Of a DNA stretch of 64,000 nucleotides, positions 43,122 to 51,267 are shown in pieces. The stretch is from CAMEGH01 sp052103595 (GTDB lineage: Bacteria > Patescibacteriota > Saccharimonadia > Saccharimonadales > Saccharimonadaceae). The DNA is taken from positions 186,001 through 250,000 of the forward strand of contig JBQEKC010000001.1 in NCBI GenBank assembly GCA_052103595.1. The letters run 5' to 3'. The notes below the pieces were generated by a model, which was not told where the DNA came from, did no database searches, and saw only the letters and a program-made list of their open reading frames with translations. The first letter of the stretch is position 1; each line of letters starts with the position of its first letter. The position numbers and the translations under genes were made by a program.

Positions 43122-43667
43122 TTATACTTTGGTGACTTGCAGCGCGTCAAGTTCAACTGGTGTATCGCGACCAAACATGCTCACCATCACCTTTACTTTG
43201 CCCTTGATCTCGTCAATTTCAGAAACGGTACCATCAAAGCCTTTGAACGGCCCATCGATGATTGAAATCACTTCGCCTTCGCTCAAATCGATGTTGTGCT
43301 TTGGCTCTTCCACACCCATACGCTTTTTGATTTTCTTGATTTCTGCATCAGAAACAGGCGTTGGTTCGGTGCCGCTGCCAACAAAACCGGTTACGCCTGG
43401 AGTGTTTCGTACGATGTACCAGGTTTCTTCGGTGAGCTTCATTTCTACCAGGCAGTAACCCTGGAAGATCTTGCGGTCAGCCACTTTGCGTTGGCCGTTC
43501 TTAATTTCGATTTGCTTTTCCTTTGGAACAAGTACGTCAAAAATTTTGTCGGCCATGTCGACAGCGTTAATACGCTGGCGAATGCTGTCTGCTACTTTGT
43601 CTTCGTAGCCGCTGTATGTATGAATTGCGTACCATTGTCGGGTTGAATCGTATCGTTTTCGTGCCAT
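43122..43667 (-). CDS. nusG: Transcription termination/antitermination factor NusG
   Basis: Binds RNA polymerase and couples it to the ribosome. 181 residues: NGN domain (RQWYAIHTYSGYEDKVADSI, GYCLVEMKLTEETWYIVRNT, TGFVGSG) and a C-terminal KOW domain (SEGEVISIIDGPFKGFDGTV). It follows secE by 12 bases on the same strand, the near-universal order. Confidence 0.97.
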   Translation of the reverse strand: MARKRYDSTRQWYAIHTYSGYEDKVADSIRQRINAVDMADKIFDVLVPKEKQIEIKNGQRKVADRKIFQGYCLVEMKLTEETWYIVRNTPGVTGFVGSGTEPTPVSDAEIKKIKKRMGVEEPKHNIDLSEGEVISIIDGPFKGFDGTVSEIDEIKGKVKVMVSMFGRDTPVELDALQVTKV

Positions 43668-43679
43668 TATTGTAACTCC

Positions 43680-44096
43680 TTATTGAATGATTAGGTCGAA
43701 TAGATATTTAAATACTGCGTCAACAAGTAGCACGAGCACTACAAAAAACGCGGTGAACACCAACACTGCGAGCGTAAGGCTCCAGGTTGCTTTACGGTTT
43801 GGCCAGCGTACCTGCTTCAGCTCAATCCAGGCACCTTTAAAGTAGCCAACCTTCTTTTGTTGGTCGGCGGTTTTGTTTGAAGCTGCTGCCTTTTTTGTAC
43901 GCTTGGTAGGTTTCTTCTCCGCCTTTGGTGTGGCCGAGCTTGCCGCAACATTTTTTTCAGGTGCTGCGCTGACAGTTTTTGGTGCGTTTTTGACGCTTGT
44001 TTTTGCGGTTTTCTTTTTCTTTGTAGACGGCGCTGTATCCGCACTGACTACGCGGGTTCGAACTGTTGCTGTCTTTTTTTTCTTACCTTCTGCCAC
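43680..44096 (-). CDS. secE: Preprotein translocase subunit SecE with a long basic N-terminal tail
   Basis: 138 residues, though the SecE core needs only about 60. The core (residues 80-138) has GYFKGAWIELKQVRWPNRKATW, the conserved amphipathic helix, and one TM segment. The first ~78 residues are Lys/Ala/Thr-rich and disordered, with no hydrophobic segment. The GTG start at 44096 has GGGAG eight bases upstream. TATACT and a leader hairpin AGTCTGC / GCAGACT precede it. Co-transcribed with nusG. Confidence 0.9.
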   Translation of the reverse strand: MAEGKKKKTATVRTRVVSADTAPSTKKKKTAKTSVKNAPKTVSAAPEKNVAASSATPKAEKKPTKRTKKAAASNKTADQQKKVGYFKGAWIELKQVRWPNRKATWSLTLAVLVFTAFFVVLVLLVDAVFKYLFDLIIQ

Positions 44097-44196
44097 AAGA
44101 TTTCTCCCAAATTAAATAGTCTGCTTTGTTGCAGACTGTCAATAGAAAGTATATCGCCCTCTCGAACAGATGTCAAGCTGTGCTACAATAGAGCTT

Positions 44197-45324
44197 ATGA
44201 TTATATGGGCAATCGCAGCAGCAAACGGTATTTCGCTGGCGCTGTCTGGTGTAACGCTGTACCGACTATCGTGCTCGATTCGGCGGTTTCATCAGCGCAA
44301 AAAGCTTAGCCCGGCCGGCATGCTATATGATTTGCCGAGCGTAACCGTCTGTATCCCCGCGCGCAACGAGCGCCATGTTATGACGCAATGTCTCGAGAAT
44401 GTGCTTTCAAGCAATTATCCAAAAATGGAAGTACTGGTGTGTGATGATAGTTCAATGGATGGCACTTCAAACTTAATCCGTTCGTTCGCGCGTGATGGTG
44501 TGCGGTTTGTTGAAGGCTCGCCGTTGCAAGATGACTGGCTTGGTAAAAACAATGCGTTGTCGGATTTATTACAAGAAGCAAGTGGTACCTACGTGCTTTT
44601 TATGGACGTTGATACGTTAATTAAGCCGGACACGATTGGCCAATTGGTTGCTTATGCGCAAAGTGCGCAACTGGGGATGGTGTCGGTGCTGCCGCTGCGG
44701 CGTGATGTGTTGCGAGCGAGCGTAATTGTGGCACCTTTACGGTATTTTTGGCGCTTAGTGCGGCATTCATCGCAGCACCCAATTGCTGCCAGTAACTTAT
44801 GGATGATTGATCGTAAACGCTTCAAGCACGAGCTCGGCGACTTTACGCAATTTAAAGATGATCCAGAGCCAGAAGTTGCTATCGCCACACATTTTGCCGC
44901 ACTCCATGCTTACCGTTTTTTGATTAGTTTCGACCTGCTTGGCGTGTCGTACGAAAAAAAGCTTTCATCGCAAATTGAAACAGCTGTGCGTTTACGCTTT
45001 CCGTCACTTGGCTACTCGTTTCGTAAAACTGCGTTTGCGGTATTTGGCCTGTTCACTGTATTGATGGCGCCCGTGTTTGCGCTTCTTAGCGGCGTTGGCG
45101 TAGTGATGGCACTTGGTCTGCTCGTGATGGTGACGTGCTATATGAGCTACGCACTATATCTGAGCGTCGTATGGTCGCGCGGTGCCGTTATTGGCGCGTT
45201 GTTATACCCGTTTATTTTGCTGTTAGATATGTGGCTTCTGCTAGTGAGCGCCACTCGCTACACACTTCATACAGTCACGTGGAAAGGGCGTAATATCTCG
45301 CGCTTCCCTCTTCATCGCCGATAG
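44197..45324 (+). CDS. Membrane-associated family 2 glycosyltransferase
   Basis: 375 residues: one N-terminal TM segment, a GT-A catalytic domain (TVCIPARNERHVMTQCLENV, VLVCDDSSMDGT, FMDVDT as the DxD motif near 140, QFKDDPEPEVA) and two to three C-terminal TM segments. Topology resembles CrtQ/HpnB-type enzymes that glycosylate lipids. The acceptor is unknown. The start ATG 44197 is supported by TGCTACAAT at 44181-44189, one base off perfect leaderless spacing; the upstream in-frame start at 44170 lies before this box. Confidence 0.85.
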   Translation: MIIWAIAAANGISLALSGVTLYRLSCSIRRFHQRKKLSPAGMLYDLPSVTVCIPARNERHVMTQCLENVLSSNYPKMEVLVCDDSSMDGTSNLIRSFARDGVRFVEGSPLQDDWLGKNNALSDLLQEASGTYVLFMDVDTLIKPDTIGQLVAYAQSAQLGMVSVLPLRRDVLRASVIVAPLRYFWRLVRHSSQHPIAASNLWMIDRKRFKHELGDFTQFKDDPEPEVAIATHFAALHAYRFLISFDLLGVSYEKKLSSQIETAVRLRFPSLGYSFRKTAFAVFGLFTVLMAPVFALLSGVGVVMALGLLVMVTCYMSYALYLSVVWSRGAVIGALLYPFILLLDMWLLLVSATRYTLHTVTWKGRNISRFPLHRR

Positions 45325-45331
45325 TTTAAGG

Positions 45332-46978
45332 CTATTTTTTCTTTTTGACGAGTGGAAGTGAAAGGCTAAATTCCGAGCCGTGGTCTAAACGACTTTTAAG
45401 TGAAATGGTCGTGTCAATTTTGCGCGCCAACTTGCTTGAAACATACAAACCAAGCCCAGTTCCGCGACTTTCGCGAGTGCGATAATCTTCACTGCGATAA
45501 AACTTCTCGAAAATCTTTTTTTGATCTGTTTTACTAATACCGATACCGGTATCCTTTACGGCAATTTCTGCCGCAGCGCCGACTTTCTTTGCCATCAATG
45601 TTACGCTTCCTTCTTTGGTGTATTTAATGGCATTTGTGATAAGGTTTTGTAGCAGCTCCATCAAGTACAAACGGCTTACGCGTACAGCGCCAATTTGCGG
45701 CTCTACCTCAAGATTGAACGACAGTCCAACCTCGGTGGCTTGCTGTGAATATTCTGCATATAGCGAATCGCATAAATCATTTATATCAATATCTTCAGGC
45801 GAATCAGCCACGCCGCGCTCTGCTCGAGATAACGTGCTAAGGTCGTTAACCATCTTTGCTAAAAAGATAATTTGCTCGTGAGCTGCTTTGAGTGCTGGCT
45901 GGATGCGCTCAGGTGTGGCAAGATCTTTATCGTACAGCGTTTTGACGTTATCAAGTGTCCCTTCGGCGATAGTGAGCGGCGTACGAAGTTCGTGACTTAC
46001 GACGCTAATAAATTCATCACGCTCTTCGTCGAGATTTTTTTGTTTGGTGACATCACGCAACAACACCAGAAAGCCTTTTTCCATGTTCAGATGCGCTGTC
46101 TTTTTGTCGTTCCCTGCACGAATAGGTGTAATGGTTACTTCAAGCCGGATGACATCGTCGGCGTAATGATAAAACAAATCGTCGCGCATAATTGCGTGAC
46201 TATCGCGTTTCATGGTGTCAAAAATGTCAACGACAGTGCCATTTTCGTCTTTCACTGTAAGAATTTCTTCGATGTGGCGGCCATTAAGAGTGTCATTCGT
46301 GTCAAGAATATTCAACGCTGCAGCATTGTACGTACGAATAATCCCCTTACCATCAACGCTCAACACACCCTGGCTGAGGTTGTTCATAAGAGTGGTAATG
46401 CGGTAGCGTTCGGTCTCTGCTTCAAGCCGGCTTTGTTCAAGCACTTCTTGGCGGACGCGCTGTGTTTTTATAATAATAATCAAAATAATGGCAATAAAGA
46501 CGGATCCGCCAACAAACGTGACGGTACTCGCAACACTTGGAATGCCAAGAAGAATAGTTCGGTAAATGTCGATAACAGAAAAGGTGGTCATTAAAATGCC
46601 ACTGTACGTTAGGCCGCGTAAGCCAAGAATGCGGTATGAATCAAATAGCATTAACACAAAACACGGAGTTAGCGGTGAAGCAAATCCGTACGTAGCAAAT
46701 ACCATAGTGAGCGCCATAAACTGTAAGCCATAGGTGCGCACGTAACGCATGGCATTCTTTTTGACTGGCGCAAGCGTGTTGTAGATAGTAATAGCAAGAA
46801 GCGGCAGTACCAGCGGTAGGAAAAGATAGTCACTGATGTATTTTACTTGTGTAACAGTGCCAAAGTAGACAATAAAGCCCTGGTTGATAATCAACAATAC
46901 AAAAAACAGGTTTGCGATCCGCATCCATGTGTCAGTGCGCCTTACTCGTTCCCTTACGTTGTTTTTAGATTTGCCCAT
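45332..46978 (-). CDS. PAS-domain sensor histidine kinase with a multi-TM input domain
   Basis: 548 residues. Six TM segments (about 20-180) are followed by a coiled linker, a PAS domain (ITTLMNNLSQGVLSVDGKG to about 320), HisKA with FISVVSHELRTPLTIAEG (His near 338) and a HATPase domain (LLQNLITNAIKYTKEG, KDTGIGIS, RGTGLGLYVSSKLA). All catalytic boxes are intact. No response regulator is adjacent, so it is an orphan here. TATACT lies four bases beyond the leaderless position. Confidence 0.92.
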   Translation of the reverse strand: MGKSKNNVRERVRRTDTWMRIANLFFVLLIINQGFIVYFGTVTQVKYISDYLFLPLVLPLLAITIYNTLAPVKKNAMRYVRTYGLQFMALTMVFATYGFASPLTPCFVLMLFDSYRILGLRGLTYSGILMTTFSVIDIYRTILLGIPSVASTVTFVGGSVFIAIILIIIIKTQRVRQEVLEQSRLEAETERYRITTLMNNLSQGVLSVDGKGIIRTYNAAALNILDTNDTLNGRHIEEILTVKDENGTVVDIFDTMKRDSHAIMRDDLFYHYADDVIRLEVTITPIRAGNDKKTAHLNMEKGFLVLLRDVTKQKNLDEERDEFISVVSHELRTPLTIAEGTLDNVKTLYDKDLATPERIQPALKAAHEQIIFLAKMVNDLSTLSRAERGVADSPEDIDINDLCDSLYAEYSQQATEVGLSFNLEVEPQIGAVRVSRLYLMELLQNLITNAIKYTKEGSVTLMAKKVGAAAEIAVKDTGIGISKTDQKKIFEKFYRSEDYRTRESRGTGLGLYVSSKLARKIDTTISLKSRLDHGSEFSLSLPLVKKKK

Positions 46979-47012
46979 CGTTATGTTCAGTATACGCCAA
47001 AGCGCAAGCTTT

Positions 47013-47708
47013 TTAAATAGTTGGGCTATGTGTTTTCATGATTTTGACGTGTGCTTTGTAGTCAGGGTCGGCCATGGCAACCAGCTGCCAGAATTGCTTG
47101 CTGTGGTTGAGCTCTTTAGTGTGACATAGTTCGTGTACGAGTACGTATTCAATTAGTTCGTAGGGTAGTTTCATAAGAGCAATATTAAGGCTGATGGTGC
47201 CGCTGCTACTACAGCTCCCCCACCTTGTACTGGCGTGCGAGAGACGTACTTTTTTGTACGTGTAGCCGTATTCGCTTGCAATCATTGCTAAGCGTTGCGG
47301 CAAGTAATTCTTCGCCTCTTTTCGAAGCGCCTTAATTACCTCTTCACGAACGAGTTGCTGTACGGCTGGAGCGGTTTCTTCAAGGCGCAAGGGAATCGTA
47401 ATAACGATAACGTTTTTTTGACGTTTACTACCAAGTTGTGTGCCGCGAGTAAACAAAAGTGAATGTGTTTTGCCCACTGCATCACCGTGCTGATACATGG
47501 AGGTTGAGGAATTTTCCGCAAGTAATGTGCGAATTGACTCGCGGGAAGAATGAACAAGCTGGCGCAGCAGACGCTTTGGTGCAAATGGCGGCATGGTAGC
47601 GCGCAGCTGTCCGTTGACGTGCAAACCAATTTTTATGTGGCGTGCAGTTTTAATGCGGTGAATGGTAATTTCACCAAATTCTTCATCGACAAGTGTCTGT
47701 ACAGCCAT
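47013..47708 (-). CDS. YgjP-like zinc metallopeptidase (DUF45/M48-related)
   Basis: 231 residues of the YgjP/SprT-like group. The zinc site is VHELCHTKELNHSKQFWQLV near residue 200 (HExxH plus downstream His), preceded by STRWGSCSSSGTISLN, the conserved WGSC motif of the family. Physiological role is unknown; members often sit beside restriction or nucleic-acid enzymes. The ATG is one base after the stop of the P-loop kinase gene, so the two are coupled. Confidence 0.9.
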   Translation of the reverse strand: MAVQTLVDEEFGEITIHRIKTARHIKIGLHVNGQLRATMPPFAPKRLLRQLVHSSRESIRTLLAENSSTSMYQHGDAVGKTHSLLFTRGTQLGSKRQKNVIVITIPLRLEETAPAVQQLVREEVIKALRKEAKNYLPQRLAMIASEYGYTYKKVRLSHASTRWGSCSSSGTISLNIALMKLPYELIEYVLVHELCHTKELNHSKQFWQLVAMADPDYKAHVKIMKTHSPTI

Positions 47709-47709
47709 A

Positions 47710-48327
47710 TTACGACTGGGTGATTGTTATACTGCCGGCCTTTCGCTGTTTGCGTTCTGGGATGTGGAGTTGGCTTTCGCTTTGCTGCTCTGAACGAGCT
47801 TCTGCCAAGCGCTTCAAGACAATTTTTGCTTGCGATGCGTAAGTGTGTTTACCACTAATCACGACAGCTTTTTCGGCTTCATTTGGTGCGGTAAATTTGT
47901 GTGTTAGCTGCTCGTAGCGCTCAAGTGGAATAAGAATATTGTTATGACCACGCACGCCTTTAACAGCGCGTTGCTTTGCCGTAGTGGCTTCGGTTTGTAC
48001 CCAAATAAACATTGGTTCGTAGCCGGCTTCGCGTGCACGTTTTGCGAGCGCTATACGTGTCGCGCGCGCTTCTAACCCGCCCTCATACAAAAACGTTTTG
48101 CCGGTTTTAAGCATTTCGCTCAACATAATGTCGGTTAAAGCATCAACAGTTTTTTGCTCGGTTGTATCATAGGTTGGCCGTGGGGTCATAGTGTGACGGA
48201 TAGCTTCAGTGTGAACAAACGGTGCTGCAAACGTTTCAGAAAATTTTTCAGCAAAGTACGTTTTACCTGCACCTGGCGTGCCGACCAAAAACAAGACCCT
48301 CGGAATGGTAAGACTAAGTGATTTCAT
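47710..48327 (-). CDS. P-loop kinase/AAA-type ATPase, small
   Basis: 205 residues with P-loop VGTPGAGKTYFAEKF near 16, an acidic Walker B-like stretch, LYEGGLEARATRIALAKRAREAG near 100 and a lid with RAVKGVRG. This resembles the AAA_33/zeta-toxin-like kinases that phosphorylate small substrates, with the target unknown. No antitoxin gene is adjacent, so a toxin role is not supported. TATACT lies six bases before ATG 48327, which puts +1 exactly on the A. Confidence 0.75.
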   Translation of the reverse strand: MKSLSLTIPRVLFLVGTPGAGKTYFAEKFSETFAAPFVHTEAIRHTMTPRPTYDTTEQKTVDALTDIMLSEMLKTGKTFLYEGGLEARATRIALAKRAREAGYEPMFIWVQTEATTAKQRAVKGVRGHNNILIPLERYEQLTHKFTAPNEAEKAVVISGKHTYASQAKIVLKRLAEARSEQQSESQLHIPERKQRKAGSITITQS

Positions 48328-48372
48328 ACCTTTAGTATATCAGACCACACTTCCCTGGCAAGAGACCTATAA

Positions 48373-48401
48373 TTGACAAAAAATGCATTTTACAGTATAA
48401 T
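48373..48401 (+). promoter_or_regulatory. Consensus sigma70 promoter of the first small cassette gene
   Basis: Perfect TTGACA (48373-48378) and TATAAT (48396-48401), spacing 17. The strongest promoter in the window. Confidence 0.9.
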
Positions 48402-48444
48402 CAACAATATGACCTAGGCGATCTTTGCCAGTTGGTTGTACCTC

Positions 48445-48860
48445 GACAAGTAGAGTTCGCTTTTCTACCCGAAGGAGTGAGTGCTATGTATCACGCAATT
48501 GTGTTCGACGAAGAACTGGGATGCTGCGTCTCGAAAGGGCTGCACATTCCAGGACCCGACTGGGCCAAGGAAGTGCTGGAATGCTACGGTGAAGAAAACT
48601 TCACCTACACGTTCGCCGCGCCTGACGAGCCGGCTGAAAGCTACCACTCGGTGCGCGAGTGCATGGAAGATGAAGTGCAGCGTGCCACTGCGGCATTCCT
48701 ACTGCTCAAGAGCGGTGACGAATCCGTTATCGACACGACGACTGGTGAGCCGTACGACACCGGCTATCTCGTTGCACATCTGCAGCGCACCGCAAAGGGC
48801 TACCAGCTGCCCGCCCTGCGTTCGTAAACCTCGGTATATGGCAGGCGTACTCTACTTGTC
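48445..48860. repeat. Leader/3'-UTR inverted repeat around the 48486 gene
   Basis: GACAAGTAGAGTTCGC at 48445-48460 pairs with GCGTACTCTACTTGTC at 48845-48860: 15 of 16 positions, one T/T mismatch. One arm is in the 5' leader, the other 18 bases after the stop codon and before the terminator. Confidence 0.75.
48486..48827 (+). CDS. Small acidic protein of unknown function (cassette 1)
   Basis: 113 residues, no recognised family. ATG 48486 is chosen because GAAGGAG lies nine bases upstream; the open frame extends to 48432 without a site. The protein is acidic (EELGCC, YGEENFTYTF, RECMEDEVQ) with several Cys and no signal peptide or TM. Codons are GC-rich (CTG, GGC, GAC, ACC) unlike the AT-richer neighbours, suggesting transfer or very high expression. 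It shares with the next gene a consensus promoter, a 14-base leader motif ACCTCGACAAGTAG, the MYH start, a self-complementary 5'/3' pair and a private terminator. Confidence 0.7.
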   Translation: MYHAIVFDEELGCCVSKGLHIPGPDWAKEVLECYGEENFTYTFAAPDEPAESYHSVRECMEDEVQRATAAFLLLKSGDESVIDTTTGEPYDTGYLVAHLQRTAKGYQLPALRS

Positions 48861-48878
48861 ATATATCTTTTGCACTAA

Positions 48879-48899
48879 CCCGCTTGGCGGGATTTTTTT
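48879..48899 (+). terminator. Terminator of cassette 1
   Basis: A compact hairpin CCCGC-TTG-GCGGG followed by ATTTTTTT. Confidence 0.85.
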
Positions 48900-48916
48900 A
48901 TTCCTCATAGGCTACA

Positions 48917-48945
48917 TTGACTAGTAAGTAAAAATCTGCTATAAT
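48917..48945 (+). promoter_or_regulatory. Promoter of the second small cassette gene
   Basis: TTGACT (48917-48922) and TATAAT (48940-48945), spacing 17, with TGC before the -10 box. Confidence 0.88.
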
Positions 48946-48980
48946 GGACAGTTGGATATGTGACACTACATACCGCACCT

Positions 48981-49384
48981 CGACAAGTAGTTTACTCTTT
49001 TTAGGAGCCACTTATATGTATCACCTTCTGATTCGCACGCCGAACGGCTGGGAGTCTCTTGGACTGCAGAATGACATCCGTGTCTACAATGACCATGTGA
49101 TGTACTTCGGCGAACGTCACGTTCTCAGGATTGAACGGAGCGACCGTTCGATGCCCGGCACCTACCGCAACGTCGGCCTCGCTATGGATGCTGACCTTGA
49201 GGTTATTCGCTGGGCGCAGAATGCGCTTGATTCGCAAGACCCCATTACCAAGGATGGTCACGGCAAACACCGTTCCATCGAGGATCTGATCCAGAACGCT
49301 AGTTCTTTGCGTAACGAGTTCAGTCTCGCCTAATCGCCCCTGTACGGCATCACTGTACTGCGCGGCGAGTTAAACTACTTGTCG
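48981..49384. repeat. Leader/3'-UTR inverted repeat around the 49016 gene
   Basis: CGACAAGTAGTTTA at 48981-48994 is exactly complementary to TAAACTACTTGTCG at 49371-49384. Three further pairs (CTC/GAG) follow across a single-base bulge. The inner half of the arm differs from cassette 1 on both sides in a compensating way. Confidence 0.78.
49016..49333 (+). CDS. Small protein of unknown function (cassette 2)
   Basis: 105 residues, no recognised family. ATG 49016 has TAGGAG nine bases upstream. It begins MYHLLIRTPNGWESLGLQND with a beta-rich first half and a helical, charged second half (EDLIQNASSLRNEF). There is no signal peptide or TM. Codon use is GC-rich, as in cassette 1. The two proteins share only the first three residues, so they are not obvious paralogues, yet their regulatory frames are near copies. 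Confidence 0.7.
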   Translation: MYHLLIRTPNGWESLGLQNDIRVYNDHVMYFGERHVLRIERSDRSMPGTYRNVGLAMDADLEVIRWAQNALDSQDPITKDGHGKHRSIEDLIQNASSLRNEFSLA

Positions 49385-49403
49385 TGTATTACACTGTTAT
49401 GAC

Positions 49404-49427
49404 GCACCCAGTATAGGGTGCTTTTCT
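49404..49427 (+). terminator. Terminator of cassette 2
   Basis: GCACCC / GGGTGC stem with a six-base loop, followed by TTTTCT. Confidence 0.82.
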
Positions 49428-49430
49428 ATA

Positions 49431-49466
49431 AAAACATCCTCTCGTGTTGGAGAGGATGTTTTTTAT
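49431..49466 (-). terminator. MFS gene terminator
   Basis: A 13-bp stem AAAACATCCTCTC / GAGAGGATGTTTT with a six-base loop and T/A runs on both sides. It may also back up the cassette 2 terminator. Confidence 0.88.
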
Positions 49467-49480
49467 TTCTTGCAAACGAT

Positions 49481-51061
49481 TTAGATGGTTGTGTCGTCTT
49501 TTTCGGTGTGCTTTGGCAGACCGAAAAACGCAATTACCGCTGCCATGAAGATAAGTCCGCCAGCAACGAGTGCGGCATGCGTTAGTCCACCCATGAAGGC
49601 CTCCATTGCTTTATCGGCAACTTGGCCAGCTGCCGGACCGAGCTTTTCGGCAACTTCAAGCGCTACAGCGAGTGAACTTTCAAGCCCTTCACGGATTTGC
49701 TCTGGGAAGTGGCTGACCGTATCAGCAATTTGATCAGCATACGTTGCGCTTAAAATAGCACCAAGCACTGCAACACCCAGCGCGCCACCAAGCTCACGAG
49801 TCGTGTCGTTCATGGCTGAACCCATACCAGAGCGGTTACGTGGCACACTCGCCATCAAGATGTTTGTACCTGGCGTCATCGCAAAGGTAATACCAAGCAT
49901 CATCACGAGCATGGTGCCAAAAGTATGCCAGTACGTCATGTCTTTTGTCCAGGTGGTCATCAGTAAAAATCCAACCGAGGCAACCAACAAACCGAGCGAT
50001 ACCGTGAGCCGTGCACCAATTATCTTTACGACGCTTGGTACTAATGGCGAAATAAACATCATCGGAAGCATAAGAGGAATAATGCGGAGCGATGATTCAA
50101 GCGGCGAGTAGCCCATTACAAGCTGCATGAGTTGACTCATCGAGAAGAATACGCCACTCATCGCTAAGAACACTAGTGTCAGCGTAAGGCTTGAAATGGC
50201 AAATCCACGGTTTTTAAACAGTTTCATGTCGAGCATCGGGTGATCGTTTTTAAGCTCCCAGAACACAAATCCAATCAATGCTGCGATGCCGCCAATTAAG
50301 CTTGTAGCGATGATTGGGTCAGTAACACCTTCTGATGGTGCTTCGGTAATGCCGTAGACAATGCCAAAGATTGCCACCGAAGAGAGCAGTCCACCAAACC
50401 AATCAATTGGTGTTTTCTTTTCATCTTGAGATTCGTGCGCAAGTAGGTGGTTCGCAAGCAAGCTGAGCACTGCGATCGCACCACTAAAGTAAAAGAGCGA
50501 ATGCCACGTAAAGTGTTCCAGTAAAATACCACTTATAATCGAGCCGAACATCATACCAACACCGGCCACAGCCCCCCAAATCGCTACAGCGCGAGCACGT
50601 TCCTTTGACGGGAATGTATTGTTAATGATCGACAGCGTAGTTGGCATAACAAATGCACCACCAATTCCCATGACAGCGCGGGCAATAATGAGCTCTGTAC
50701 CGGTTTGTGCGAGGAATCCTGCATATAATGAACCGGCCGTAAAAACACCCAGCCCAATCTGCATGGTGATTTTTCGCCCGTAACGATCCCCTATTGCACC
50801 AGCGATAAACAGTAAACTTGCAAAAATAAGTGTGTACATGTTGACCACCCATGTCAGCTCAAGTTGCGACAAGGTTAAGTCTTTTGCCATCATCGGTAGC
50901 GCCATATTAAGGCTGCCGTTTGCAAGCATTACCCCAAGGAGCGTGACACAGAGTGCTCCTAAGATCCACCAACGGTGAGCGTATGCTTTTGGATCGATCC
51001 CCTCAAGGTCGGTCGTTGTGCAGGCTGCGTCTGTTTGCGGCGTTGTTTTTTTCTTTGCCAT
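49481..51061 (-). CDS. MFS multidrug transporter, DHA2 (EmrB/QacA) type
   Basis: A proton-coupled exporter, 526 residues with 14 predicted TM segments. Signature motifs: LTWVVNMYTLIFASLLFIAG, GDRYGRKITMQIGLGVF (motif A) and GIGGAFVMPTTLSIINNTF near 140 with the DHA2 pattern, then GAVAGVGMMFGSIISGILLE (motif C). The C-terminal region carries an extracellular loop (DQIADTVSHFPEQIREGLES) before TM14. GTGGAG precedes the ATG. The leader carries two inverted repeats, one looking like a repressor operator. No regulator gene is adjacent. Confidence 0.93.
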   Translation of the reverse strand: MAKKKTTPQTDAACTTTDLEGIDPKAYAHRWWILGALCVTLLGVMLANGSLNMALPMMAKDLTLSQLELTWVVNMYTLIFASLLFIAGAIGDRYGRKITMQIGLGVFTAGSLYAGFLAQTGTELIIARAVMGIGGAFVMPTTLSIINNTFPSKERARAVAIWGAVAGVGMMFGSIISGILLEHFTWHSLFYFSGAIAVLSLLANHLLAHESQDEKKTPIDWFGGLLSSVAIFGIVYGITEAPSEGVTDPIIATSLIGGIAALIGFVFWELKNDHPMLDMKLFKNRGFAISSLTLTLVFLAMSGVFFSMSQLMQLVMGYSPLESSLRIIPLMLPMMFISPLVPSVVKIIGARLTVSLGLLVASVGFLLMTTWTKDMTYWHTFGTMLVMMLGITFAMTPGTNILMASVPRNRSGMGSAMNDTTRELGGALGVAVLGAILSATYADQIADTVSHFPEQIREGLESSLAVALEVAEKLGPAAGQVADKAMEAFMGGLTHAALVAGGLIFMAAVIAFFGLPKHTEKDDTTI

Positions 51062-51084
51062 ACTCCACTTTCTTCTATTAATGA

Positions 51085-51102
51085 ATGACGTAACAACGTC
51101 AT
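51085..51102. promoter_or_regulatory. Operator-like inverted repeat in the MFS leader
   Basis: ATGACGT-AACA-ACGTCAT, a perfect 7-bp dyad with a 4-base spacer, lying between the MFS promoter and gene. A second small repeat, TGGCT-CAA-AGCCA, lies at 51106-51118. TetR-type repressors of efflux pumps bind dyads of this size; an RNA hairpin role is the alternative. Confidence 0.55.
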
Positions 51103-51131
51103 GTGTGGCTCAAAGCCATATCAACTAACCT

Positions 51132-51160
51132 ATTATAAGGAGAAATAATGTCCACGTCAA
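51132..51160 (-). promoter_or_regulatory. Promoter of the MFS gene
   Basis: On the minus strand TTGACG (51155-51160) and TATAAT (51132-51137), spacing 17. Leader about 63 nt. Confidence 0.75.
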
Positions 51161-51238
51161 TCGTGCTTCTACGGCCTTGGTGAAGCTACTGAGCGACTAT
51201 TGCAAAATTATTATAGTATGATTAAATTAACCATCTTA

Positions 51239-51267
51239 TTGACAAAATACAAAACTTATGGTAACAT
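51239..51267 (+). promoter_or_regulatory. Promoter of the PE-PPE-like hydrolase gene
   Basis: TTGACA (51239-51244) and TAACAT (51262-51267), spacing 17. Leader of about 40 nt with AAGAGG before the ATG. Confidence 0.75.

Noticed and set aside
47710..48327. Zeta-toxin-type toxin-antitoxin pair
   Set aside because: Only the P-loop kinase resemblance is present; no antitoxin-like gene is adjacent, and the downstream gene is a peptidase.
51148..51183. 11-residue ORF with AAGGAG upstream, like a leader peptide
   Set aside because: It overlaps the -35 region of the divergent MFS promoter and lies on the wrong strand to attenuate that pump. The match may be chance.
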